From positions 10,093,943 to 10,157,942 of the forward strand of contig CM041199.1 in assembly GCA_023078555.1 (NCBI GenBank): 64,000 nt of DNA. Reading direction: 5' to 3'. How positions within the stretch are numbered: the first letter of the stretch is position 1; every line of letters begins with the position of its first letter. Source of the DNA: Ulva prolifera. Lineage: Eukaryota > Chlorophyta > Ulvophyceae > Ulvales > Ulvaceae. Positions 27,277 through 35,513 of this stretch are shown here, in pieces. The position numbers and the translations under genes are program-made. Under the pieces are notes generated by a model, which had not been told where the DNA came from, did not search any database, and was given only the letters and a program-made list of their open reading frames with translations.

Positions 27277-27290
27277 CCTCCCCCCTTAAC
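27277..27290 (-). other. Polypurine tract
   Basis: The element strand reads GTTAAGGGGGGAGG immediately before the TGTTG start of the 3' LTR, with no spacer. This is the expected primer for plus-strand DNA synthesis and confirms the minus-strand orientation. Confidence 0.88.
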
Positions 27291-28241
27291 AGAGGAGCGA
27301 TGCCGGCGAGCGACCAAAAATGCAAAGGCTGGTGAAAGGACAGGTGGACCTAATGCAGTCATGCATCATACCCTTGCTCTTGTGAATATCGCAATCAGCA
27401 TATGCAGGTGAAGGTATATGCAGGTGTAAGGCAGATATGTGGTCAGAGTGTTCAAGCAAGCTGATGTGCGTGACACTGACTCTTGGATGGCCCACATGGT
27501 GGGGGCGACTCTGGGCCTTGTAACAGGTGCCAGGCCGCGATTGCCCTGCAATGAGGTTACATCGGCTAAAAAGAAGAAAGAAAGAGAAGGAATCTGATCA
27601 TGATAATAAAGAAGGTTATGATTGATAAAACTCACAGATTAGGTCATCCATATATGTACCTATGACTCTGCCCCTGCTGGACAGAGCCCGATTGGTGAAA
27701 TTTGTGAACATGAGAGCGCGGCGATTAGATGCTGCGGTGACTGCTTCGTCAGCTTCGATTAGCAGTGCCAGCTGCTCTCTGAAGGCATTGATGCTGACAC
27801 CGAACATTGGCATCTGCCCAATGTCTTGTAGTAACTTCTTGACTTGTGCCAACAGGTGAATAGGCCTGGTGTCGCCTGAGTGCTGACCATCTTCGAAAGA
27901 CGGGAGGGATGATACTGCATAATAATGACGTAGTCAGAATTGACAGAATCCATGCATCGTTGTGCACAAGGGATATAACTGCGCAACCTCATGATGTGGC
28001 GTATCACCCTGCGCCTGAATGGGTGACATTATGAGCCATGCAACGGGCAATAAAAAATTAAAAACCAGTTGCGGCCTCGCGGGACGAACGCGTGAGGAGT
28101 AGGCCTGAATATCCAACAAGTGCCTGGATATCAATAGATTAGGTGTTGGTATGAATCCACCTGGGACCAAACAATATGTCTGGCGGAGCGGGCAGGGCAA
28201 GGTCGATGTCACCCTGCGTCATCCCCGACTCCTATCGACCA
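27291..28241 (-). other. Region between pol and polypurine tract
   Basis: About 950 bases of element DNA downstream of pol, longer than a simple 3' untranslated stretch needs to be. It includes a purine-rich patch near 27570-27592 and one protein-like open stretch (27616-27852). No second chromodomain, envelope-like gene or internal repeat was recognised. Confidence 0.6.
27616..27852 (-). CDS. Possible small extra open frame of the element
   Basis: A 78-codon stretch whose composition looks more like real protein than the surrounding chance frames. It opens with VKKLLQDIG, continues with a helical, heptad-like run (FREQLALLIEADEAVTAAS) and ends in a mixed segment with NFTNRALSSRG. No ATG opens it, though the frame stays open for some 80 bases further upstream. 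I recognise no family. It could be a small accessory product, a relic of one, or chance. Some Ty3/gypsy elements carry an extra gene between pol and the 3' LTR, which is the only support from position. Confidence 0.25.
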   Translation of the reverse strand: MAQVKKLLQDIGQMPMFGVSINAFREQLALLIEADEAVTAASNRRALMFTNFTNRALSSRGRVIGTYMDDLICEFYQS

Positions 28242-31200
28242 CTAAGATTCCCCTGTAATGCAGGCATCGTGTCCGGACGTCTCCTTAACGACTCTGCGGG
28301 GTGCAGCACAATGAATCAAATTAGAGCAGCAGTTGCAATATCGCAAACTGCTGACTGCTGCCTTATGTGTGGGGCTTGTGTTCAGCCTCTTTGACTGTCG
28401 GCGGGTCCGGGTTTTGAGCCGTGGCGGCCGTGACATGGTGGTTGGCGCAGCAGGATGATTGCTCCTGGTGCGTTGTGCCCGTTGTAACAGGTGTGTGAGC
28501 TTAAGTCGTGATGTTTTCGGGAACTGATCTATGATGATATCACGTTGTGCCGTGGATGCGTTCTGGAACAGATAATCGGCTACTTTTTCTAGGCAACTGT
28601 TAAGCTCACTCGGTGGTAACCACAAGTCATGTTGTGATGAATAACCCTTCCATCGAACGAGGAAGTGTGGGCTTCGTGTGGGGCCTGTGACAGAAGATTT
28701 TGACGCAGGGCAGTGGGTGCGGCGGTAATCTAATATCGCTTCTACCTCAAACACTGCTTCAGAATCAGTGTGTGCCGTGTGGTCTGGTACAGTCGTGCAC
28801 TCATGATAATATGCTTCTTTATACGGCTTGAGGCACGAAAAATGAAAAACATCATGCATTCGCAATGCTTGTAATGTTTCCGGAAGTTGGATTCTTGCGG
28901 CGCGGGAGCCGACCAGTTCGAGTATCTGACACGGACCAATCCAGCGTGCTGTGAACTTGCGGCGCAGTGATGGGTGGTGTAGTGCGACCTTGGATAGAGA
29001 CAGCAGGACAGGTTTCCCCACAGTAAATTCACTAGATGTTTTGATGGCACCAGCCCACATGCTTTGTTTTGCCTCACACAATGCTTGTTTGGCTAAGTGA
29101 TAATACATGCGATGTAGTACAGATGTGTGCAGTCGGTGTGATTCCGGCAAATTAAATGCAATTGCTGTTGGGGACAATGGTGGGGTAATGCGGTTAAGTT
29201 GGAAGGGAGTACACCCTGTGCTAGCGTTCTTACCACTGTTGATGCTGAATTCAACATGTGGCAAGAATGTGTCCCAGTCATCATGAGCTGGGCTGACAAA
29301 ATGGCGGAGGGCCTCCTCAATCACACGGTTGAGGCGCTCTACCTGTCCATTTGCCCGTGGGTGGTATGAAAATGTCAGTTTTAGATTGATGCCCATGTGA
29401 TCACAAATGCATTTGAAAAATTTGTTGTTCCACTGGACACCCCTATCACTGCATATGCCTAGTGGTAGGCCATAATGTGGATATATGTGCATGAAGAATA
29501 GCTTGGCGAAGCCGGGTCCGTCTAATGTGCTATCGGTTGGGATGAGTCTTACCATCTTTGAGAACTGGTCTACAAAGACGACAATGCAGTCAAACCCTGA
29601 TTGTGTGCGTGGCAGTTGAGTGATCATGTCTAAACTTACTACTCTCCAGCATGCAGTTGGCACAGGTAAAGGTGACAATGTGCTGTCAGAACACCCTGGT
29701 GACTTCATTAACTGACATGAATGGCATTGCTTGACGAAATGTTCAATGTCAGTACTTATGTCAGGCCAGTGAAATGTGTCCATGATGAGTGCCTGTGTGC
29801 GCTTGATGCCCATGTGAGCATGCCAGGGGTGTACATGATGCCACAGCAGTATTTGTTTTCTGAGGTTATCATGGTCAGGCACCACTAGTTTGTGGTCCAA
29901 AAAATATGCTTGTAAGTGTTTATCGTATCTATACTTAGGAGACGGATTTTTGAACATTTCGTCGTGTGAGTACCCTATGCGCATCCTATCCCAAAAGTCA
30001 TCCAAGGCAGTATCTAGTGACAAATGTGCATCATGTTGTGATTGTAATTGCGTACCGATCTCTTCGAAGGAAGTCTGATCCAACACCAGATCCTGCTGTT
30101 CAGGGGGCTGGGCCGTCTCCTCGGAGGGCTGCGCTGACTTCTCGCTGCTTTGGGTCTGCTGATCCGCCGAGTTCGCGGGTCTCTGATGCAGGCCTGGTGG
30201 CGGCAGGAATGGGGGCGGTGGTAACTGCTGCTCCTGGGGATCCGGCAGCAGATGCTCTGTCCGGTGAAGGCTGCTGGAGCTGCTGAAAATGGCCGGTCGC
30301 TGTGGTGCTGGGGTCTGAGGTGGCGGTGCGCCATTTGGCGGTCCGCTGACGTTTGACGAGATCCGTGACGCTGCGGCCATCAGCTGGATCGGCTGAATGT
30401 GTCTGGCCGAAGGTGAACTGATATTGGCCGCTGACACGGCACACGGCAATCCCGGAGGGGGACCCGGTGGGCAGGTGGCCTGGGTGGGACCACTTGATGG
30501 TGCCTGTGATGATTGGAGGGGGGGAAAATCGACCGGTGAGATTGGCCTGCGGACTAAAAGGTTTGTTAATGCTAATGCCTGGTAGGGCTGGTGAGGGGTT
30601 TCCGCTGACAGTGTGTCTCCGTCGTGTAGTGTGACCTCTGTATTAGGTAGGTGTGTAGCTCTGCTGAGTGCATCGGCTACATAATTAGCATCGCCCGGAA
30701 TGTAAGTGATCCTCCAATCAATGCGTGATAGTGATTCGAGCCACCTAGCATGCTTGCCGGTTAGCTTCTTCTGTGTCTGTAAAAATCTCAGGGGGTTGTG
30801 ATCTGAGTGGATGAACACAGGTTGGTTGTTTTCCAAGTAACAGCGCCATTGTCGATATGCAAACACAATTGCTCCTAACTCTTTTTCGAGCGTGTAATAA
30901 TTTTCTTCTGATTTGTTCAATTTGCGCCCTATCCATGCAATGGGAGCTAAACTGCCCTCATGTTCCTGTGTCAGTACAGCGCCGTATGCGTAATCGGATG
31001 CATCTGTGTAGATGTGATATGATTTGTCATTATCAGGGTGGCGCATGAATGTGGCGTTGACCAGTGCTTGCTTGATGTTGTTGAATGATTCATTGCATTG
31101 TACAGTCCAAGGCAGTTGTTCCTTTGTGTTCACACGTTGCAATAATGGGCCAGCTAATGTCGGAAACTTCGGAATGAATCTCCTGAAATATCCTGCCAGT

Positions 31201-33092
31201 CCTAAGAATGATCTGATGTGGTTAGGTGATTTTTGTAGATCTGATATGGGCCAATTCTGCAGAACCTCCACTTTGTATGGATCCGGCTTGACAGTATCAG
31301 CTGTGACGATATGGCCAAGATACTTAATTTCTTGCAGAGCAAATTGACACTTGTCTGTGTTGCAAAAGAAAGTATGTTCCTTGAGTCGGGTGAGAACAAT
31401 ATCTAAATTTTTCGCATGCTGCTCTTCAGATCGTGCCAATACAATGATGTCATCGAGATATGCTAAGCAAATGTGACCTATGAGACCTTTCAGTACTACA
31501 TTGACTGCCTGTTGAAATACAGATGGTGCATTGGTCAGACCGAATGGCATAACTGTCCACTGGTATAGACCGTCGGGCGTGCGAAAAGCAGTCTTCGGAC
31601 CCGCGGATTCTGATAACTTGATCTGATGATATCCGGACTGTAGGTCTAATGCAGAGAAATACTTGTGCCCACATAGTTTGTCCAGCAGATAGTCAATTCG
31701 TGGCAATGGGTAGGTGTTCTTGACTGTGTTTTCGTTGAGATATCTATAATCAATGCAGAGTCTGAGTTTGCCTCCCGGCTTTGGTGCAAACAACACACAA
31801 GATGCCCATGGTGAAACGGATGGAACTACCCACCCCATTGTGATTAAGTGTTGTAATTGTTTCTCTAATTCGAGTTGTTCCCTAGGTGTGAGGCGATACT
31901 GTCGTGCTGCTCTAGGTCGGGCACCTGGCAGTAAGTCAATGTCCATCTCAAAACCAGATGCACTCGTGTTCGGCGGAGCTGGTCCTAATGTGCCACCTGG
32001 GGCCTTGTGCTTAGTGATGACGTCTTGCACAACTTGAGGGATGTTCTGTATGCTCTGTGGCTGATGTGCAGGCGCATTTTGTTCTGATAGGTAACCCTTT
32101 TTATTAGCACAGCACATATTTGTGTTTTCCACTGTGGGCTTGATGTGAGCTATGTATAGCGGTTGTGTGCCTTTTCGTGCTTTCTTTGTGAGTGATTTAA
32201 TTTCTCTCTGTGTCATTGAGAAATCATCCAGGTCACTTGTCTCAGATGTGACCTTGGTGTGATTTCGATGTATCACATGCCACCACAGCTTCCCTTTCCG
32301 TTTGCATATCTGCTTGGGATTCGGAACTGTGATGATAATGCGTGGACTCTGGAAATTAACTTGCATGTTGACAGTGGATATGACATCTAGGGCAAACAGT
32401 GCTTCGTTTGGATGGTGCTCTGTGCTTGCAGTTGGTAGTGATTCAACAACTGTGAACTTGACCTCTATGACATGTCTTCCTACTCTGGTTGGCAATTTGA
32501 TGAAACCAAGACACGCTGCTTCTGATGCTGATACCCCCATTGTGGTGGTGTGTGTTGATGTGAACGCAATTGAGTGTCGTGACAAGAACGCAGAGGTGAT
32601 CATGCTGTGGTTTGCGGCTGTGTCAACCAACGCCTTGCACATGTGACCATTTATGCGAGCAGGCATAGTGCATATTAAATCCATGAACTCTGCAGATTTG
32701 TATGCCACTGCAGCTTTATGAGAAGGCAGTATGGATGCTTTTTGATTGGTGACCAGAGTGCATATATGGTACTTTTGTTTCCCTGGGACTGCAGCACCGG
32801 CTGTGTATTGCAAGATGTTACATGCTTCGTCCACTGTGGGCATGGTGTGCCGGCGCAAATATGGTGTGTATGCGTTTGATTCAAACACGCGTGCAGGGAT
32901 GACTAATGTGATCTTATGTGAGTTCATGTCAATTGTATGCACATGCCGCAGTGCTACATGTGCATCTTCAGTACATGGTAACGTAATCGTGATGTTCCCT
33001 GTGAGCTTATGCATGTCAAACAAGGAGTCGCTGCCTGACTTGAGTTGGGAATCAAAGTGTATACAAGCAAGTGGTCGTGCTGATTCCGCCAA
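28242..33092 (-). CDS. Pol polyprotein (protease, RT, RNase H, integrase, chromodomain)
   Basis: About 1616 codons. Aspartic protease around 150-235 with ALVDTAA at 154-160. Reverse transcriptase about 400-596, with CIDYRYLN, SALDLQSGYHQI, FGLTNAPSVFQ (517-527) and YLDD (545-548). RNase H about 690-812, with TDASDYAYGAVL, YTLEKELGA, HSDHNPLRF and DANYVADALSR. A Pro/Ser/Gln-rich linker spans about 845-1003. Integrase: His/Cys zinc-binding region near 1088-1126 (CHSC), catalytic core with D1155, D1216 and E1252 (D-D-35-E spacing), and a GPY/F-like segment (ARWIGPCQI to HFSCLKPY, 1382-1424). Chromodomain 1446-1510, with the likely aromatic cage F1448, W1481, Y1484. A basic tail follows. No ATG opens this frame; it is in frame with gag, which fits production of a Gag-Pol protein by stop-codon read-through. 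Confidence 0.95.
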   Translation of the reverse strand: MAESARPLACIHFDSQLKSGSDSLFDMHKLTGNITITLPCTEDAHVALRHVHTIDMNSHKITLVIPARVFESNAYTPYLRRHTMPTVDEACNILQYTAGAAVPGKQKYHICTLVTNQKASILPSHKAAVAYKSAEFMDLICTMPARINGHMCKALVDTAANHSMITSAFLSRHSIAFTSTHTTTMGVSASEAACLGFIKLPTRVGRHVIEVKFTVVESLPTASTEHHPNEALFALDVISTVNMQVNFQSPRIIITVPNPKQICKRKGKLWWHVIHRNHTKVTSETSDLDDFSMTQREIKSLTKKARKGTQPLYIAHIKPTVENTNMCCANKKGYLSEQNAPAHQPQSIQNIPQVVQDVITKHKAPGGTLGPAPPNTSASGFEMDIDLLPGARPRAARQYRLTPREQLELEKQLQHLITMGWVVPSVSPWASCVLFAPKPGGKLRLCIDYRYLNENTVKNTYPLPRIDYLLDKLCGHKYFSALDLQSGYHQIKLSESAGPKTAFRTPDGLYQWTVMPFGLTNAPSVFQQAVNVVLKGLIGHICLAYLDDIIVLARSEEQHAKNLDIVLTRLKEHTFFCNTDKCQFALQEIKYLGHIVTADTVKPDPYKVEVLQNWPISDLQKSPNHIRSFLGLAGYFRRFIPKFPTLAGPLLQRVNTKEQLPWTVQCNESFNNIKQALVNATFMRHPDNDKSYHIYTDASDYAYGAVLTQEHEGSLAPIAWIGRKLNKSEENYYTLEKELGAIVFAYRQWRCYLENNQPVFIHSDHNPLRFLQTQKKLTGKHARWLESLSRIDWRITYIPGDANYVADALSRATHLPNTEVTLHDGDTLSAETPHQPYQALALTNLLVRRPISPVDFPPLQSSQAPSSGPTQATCPPGPPPGLPCAVSAANISSPSARHIQPIQLMAAASRISSNVSGPPNGAPPPQTPAPQRPAIFSSSSSLHRTEHLLPDPQEQQLPPPPFLPPPGLHQRPANSADQQTQSSEKSAQPSEETAQPPEQQDLVLDQTSFEEIGTQLQSQHDAHLSLDTALDDFWDRMRIGYSHDEMFKNPSPKYRYDKHLQAYFLDHKLVVPDHDNLRKQILLWHHVHPWHAHMGIKRTQALIMDTFHWPDISTDIEHFVKQCHSCQLMKSPGCSDSTLSPLPVPTACWRVVSLDMITQLPRTQSGFDCIVVFVDQFSKMVRLIPTDSTLDGPGFAKLFFMHIYPHYGLPLGICSDRGVQWNNKFFKCICDHMGINLKLTFSYHPRANGQVERLNRVIEEALRHFVSPAHDDWDTFLPHVEFSINSGKNASTGCTPFQLNRITPPLSPTAIAFNLPESHRLHTSVLHRMYYHLAKQALCEAKQSMWAGAIKTSSEFTVGKPVLLSLSKVALHHPSLRRKFTARWIGPCQILELVGSRAARIQLPETLQALRMHDVFHFSCLKPYKEAYYHECTTVPDHTAHTDSEAVFEVEAILDYRRTHCPASKSSVTGPTRSPHFLVRWKGYSSQHDLWLPPSELNSCLEKVADYLFQNASTAQRDIIIDQFPKTSRLKLTHLLQRAQRTRSNHPAAPTTMSRPPRLKTRTRRQSKRLNTSPTHKAAVSSLRYCNCCSNLIHCAAPRRVVKETSGHDACITGES
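28563..28757 (-). other. Chromodomain segment of Pol (residues 1446-1510)
   Basis: The segment reads FEVEAILDYRR, then a variable loop of about 17 residues, then FLVRWKGYSSQHDLWLPPSE and a closing helix (LEKVADYLF). This matches the chromodomain pattern of three strands and a C-terminal helix. The expected cage positions are aromatic (Phe, Trp, Tyr), as in chromodomains that bind methylated histone H3. In chromoviruses this module is known to help direct integration to heterochromatin. Confidence 0.88.
30086..30560 (-). other. Proline-rich linker between RNase H and integrase
   Basis: Residues of about 845-1003 of Pol are low-complexity, dominated by Pro, Ser, Gln and Ala, with PPGPPPG, PPPQTPAPQ and PPPPFLPPPG stretches. 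Chromovirus polyproteins usually have a much shorter spacer here. It may be a flexible hinge or hold a protease cleavage site; I see no recognisable domain. Confidence 0.7.
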
Positions 33093-33146
33093 GACATGTG
33101 GCTCTACCGCCCACTGTGGGCATGATGTGGACGGCTTGCCGATTTC

Positions 33147-35456
33147 TCAGCGGATATGCTGTTGGTTGTCATGTCGTGGCCGCTTGGACTTGTCAGAGCC
33201 CTTGCGGTTGGGATCATACCGGTCGCGTTTGGCGCCGTCTTGCTGTCGCGTGCCCGAGCTGCTAGGCAATGCGAGGGGGACCATCTGACGCGTCTGGTTG
33301 AACGCGTCCTGAAAGAACGCCTCGCGGTTCGCTGTAGGCACAAGTTCGTTGAATGTAGGGCACTCGCTGATAGGATGCATGGGGTGCGTCTGATTGAGAC
33401 CCTTGCCATTTGGGCAGAGTGGGCACTGCTTCTTGGGGTGCAAATGTGTCATGCGCATCATTGCCTGACATACGCTGAGGGGTGTTGCTTTGACTGAGGG
33501 GGGTAGTGGTCCTGTTGCGCGTGACAACGCAACATGCACTGCCGTGCTGCCGCCCGCGAGTTCCTTTTCGATCGCCGTTATGAGATCCGGCGACCGTCTG
33601 ATGCCTGGAAGCTGACGGTACTCGTTGAACCGAATCTTGAACTTGTCTAGGCTGTCGGTGTGACACATCTCTTTCAAGAAAGGGATATGACCTGGCTTAT
33701 CTGAAGATGCTGAGGGTCCCTTAGGCTGATGAGGTGGCTGCACACTAGAGTTCCTGTTAGGGGGTTGCAGTGCCGCCGCCGCGGCTTGCAATCGTTTGCC
33801 GGCCGGCGGGGTATGTCTACGGTTCGATTTCAACCGTGCGTAATCAAATCGGTTTTCCGAAACAACACAATTAAAACGTTTGACCGTGTTCGCGGATTCT
33901 CGGACTTGCAACAGTTGTGACACTGACCATTCTATGAATGCAGTAGCGACCGTGTCTGCTTTTTCTGTGGATTCATTCATTGCAGGTTTCAATTCGTCGT
34001 TAAACTTAACCAGCAGTTGTGACAGCGGTAAGAACATCGTGAGCGTCGAGCTGACGGCTGATGTGCTTTGAGGTTGCATGAGTTGCTGCAGCTTTGTGAA
34101 CAGTATGCATGCGAAGTCAATACGTGATTGTCTACCAGGCATATGTGGGTAATCAATAAAGATCAATCGGTAGTACTCTGTGACATGATGTATCAATTCA
34201 TTAAAATCAGCGGACTCATCTACGTTGTATGACTGCCATGCCTGCTCAATGTTATGTCGGAATTGTCCATTCGTGAAGTAAAAGTCACGAATGGTCTCTA
34301 GCCATTGGCGGACAGTACAGTGAGGTCTCATTGCAGCGTGTTGTGCGACTGTGAAATGCTGCTCCGTGCGATCAAATGACGACATGAGATGTTGAATGAC
34401 TTGTCGCTCGGACAAATGAGTGCAGTGCTTGCGTGCATGCAATGCGTCACTTTGGTACTTGTGCCATCGTAGTTCCGAAAGTTGGTCGCTTCGTAGACCC
34501 GAGAACGCGGGAAACTTGACAGACTTGAACGTGTATTCGGCACTACGAAACCACGACGCAGATCGATCGTCTATGAAGTTTGGTTCGACATCAGGCAAGG
34601 AGGACAGATCAGGCAGGATTGACTGTACCTGCGTGACAGCTGATGATGAGCAATCCCTGAATTGAATGGCTTCTGACTTCACCATTTCTGATACGTTGAC
34701 TGATGGGATCTTGAGCTTGATTGAGTCCAAACAAAACGACCTACTTTCGCATGCATGAAATACGGCGTACACAATCTCTTGCAGGTGTGTGTCGGCTATC
34801 TTGGCTAAGTGCACGATTGCCGCGCCGGGACTGTTCACAGCTGGCGACGCGCGTAGGGTAGCGGCGCGCTTCGACACCCCGATCATATCAAGCATATCGT
34901 TCTGAGCTGGGCAGGATAGGAATGGCATTTTGAATGCTCTGTCATCCTTGGCAAAAGCATAAACAAAATCTAAGAGTGGCTGTGCATACTTTGTGCCTAA
35001 CCAGCACATCAATGACATGCCCTGAGGGCTAAGCAAATTCCTAGTCGGCCCCGGGCTTGGACCCCATGCAACCATGCAAGTGTCCGAGCCACCGAGTGAC
35101 AGTGTTGCACCAATTGTGCGTGCCGAAGACCTTGGTTCTAAGGTTTTGAAGGGCCACAGTTCTTCACTAAGCTCCTCGTTGACAAGCAACATTCTAGCGT
35201 CTTTCTGCATGGCTAACAGTGTACTCCTAGAACTGCTAGACGAGACGGATTTGCTTACTTCGGCAACGACGGTGCCCAACCAGCGCATCTGTCCGGTTGT
35301 TCGACGAACATAGTCAATGTCCTCGCGAGAAAACGACGAGATCCCTGGGATCTGGGACATGTGATGGTCGACGGACAAGTTCGCGTCACTAGGGTCTATA
35401 ATGGACTGGTGAACTACGTCCCAATCCGCGGCTAGAATGCTCTCTGGTGCAGACAT
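33147..35456 (-). CDS. Gag polyprotein of the chromovirus
   Basis: An open frame of 769 codons starting at an ATG only 57 bases inside the 5' LTR. Gag forms the particle and binds the element RNA. The N-terminal 550 residues are mostly alpha-helical in character with no motif I can name. Residues 548-590 are rich in Pro, Ala and Gln. A Cys/His cluster at 678-699 has the spacing C-X2-C-X12-H-X4-C, a longer loop than the usual retroviral knuckle (C-X2-C-X4-H-X4-C). The last 30 residues are strongly basic (KRDRYDPNRKG, KSKRPRH), suiting nucleic-acid binding. At 769 residues it is longer than most Ty3/gypsy Gags, which are commonly 250-500. It lies in the same reading frame as pol, 54 bases upstream. 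Confidence 0.88.
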   Translation of the reverse strand: MSAPESILAADWDVVHQSIIDPSDANLSVDHHMSQIPGISSFSREDIDYVRRTTGQMRWLGTVVAEVSKSVSSSSSRSTLLAMQKDARMLLVNEELSEELWPFKTLEPRSSARTIGATLSLGGSDTCMVAWGPSPGPTRNLLSPQGMSLMCWLGTKYAQPLLDFVYAFAKDDRAFKMPFLSCPAQNDMLDMIGVSKRAATLRASPAVNSPGAAIVHLAKIADTHLQEIVYAVFHACESRSFCLDSIKLKIPSVNVSEMVKSEAIQFRDCSSSAVTQVQSILPDLSSLPDVEPNFIDDRSASWFRSAEYTFKSVKFPAFSGLRSDQLSELRWHKYQSDALHARKHCTHLSERQVIQHLMSSFDRTEQHFTVAQHAAMRPHCTVRQWLETIRDFYFTNGQFRHNIEQAWQSYNVDESADFNELIHHVTEYYRLIFIDYPHMPGRQSRIDFACILFTKLQQLMQPQSTSAVSSTLTMFLPLSQLLVKFNDELKPAMNESTEKADTVATAFIEWSVSQLLQVRESANTVKRFNCVVSENRFDYARLKSNRRHTPPAGKRLQAAAAALQPPNRNSSVQPPHQPKGPSASSDKPGHIPFLKEMCHTDSLDKFKIRFNEYRQLPGIRRSPDLITAIEKELAGGSTAVHVALSRATGPLPPSVKATPLSVCQAMMRMTHLHPKKQCPLCPNGKGLNQTHPMHPISECPTFNELVPTANREAFFQDAFNQTRQMVPLALPSSSGTRQQDGAKRDRYDPNRKGSDKSKRPRHDNQQHIR

Positions 35457-35500
35457 GATGAGATCTGTAACAGGTGTGAAATGTTAGGCAGAAGATCTTA

Positions 35501-35513
35501 GCAAACCGATACC
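35501..35513 (-). other. Possible primer-binding site (weak)
   Basis: Directly inside the 5' LTR the element strand reads GGTATCGGTTTGC. Most LTR elements start this site with TGG, the complement of a tRNA CCA end; here the LTR ends in A, so the T is not there. GGTATC resembles the core of sites complementary to initiator-Met tRNA (TGGTATC in many plant elements). It may pair with a host tRNA not known to me, or the element may prime differently. Confidence 0.3.

Noticed and set aside
30014-30334. Open frames overlapping the proline-rich part of pol
   Set aside because: They are in other frames over low-complexity coding sequence and are best explained as shadows of pol.
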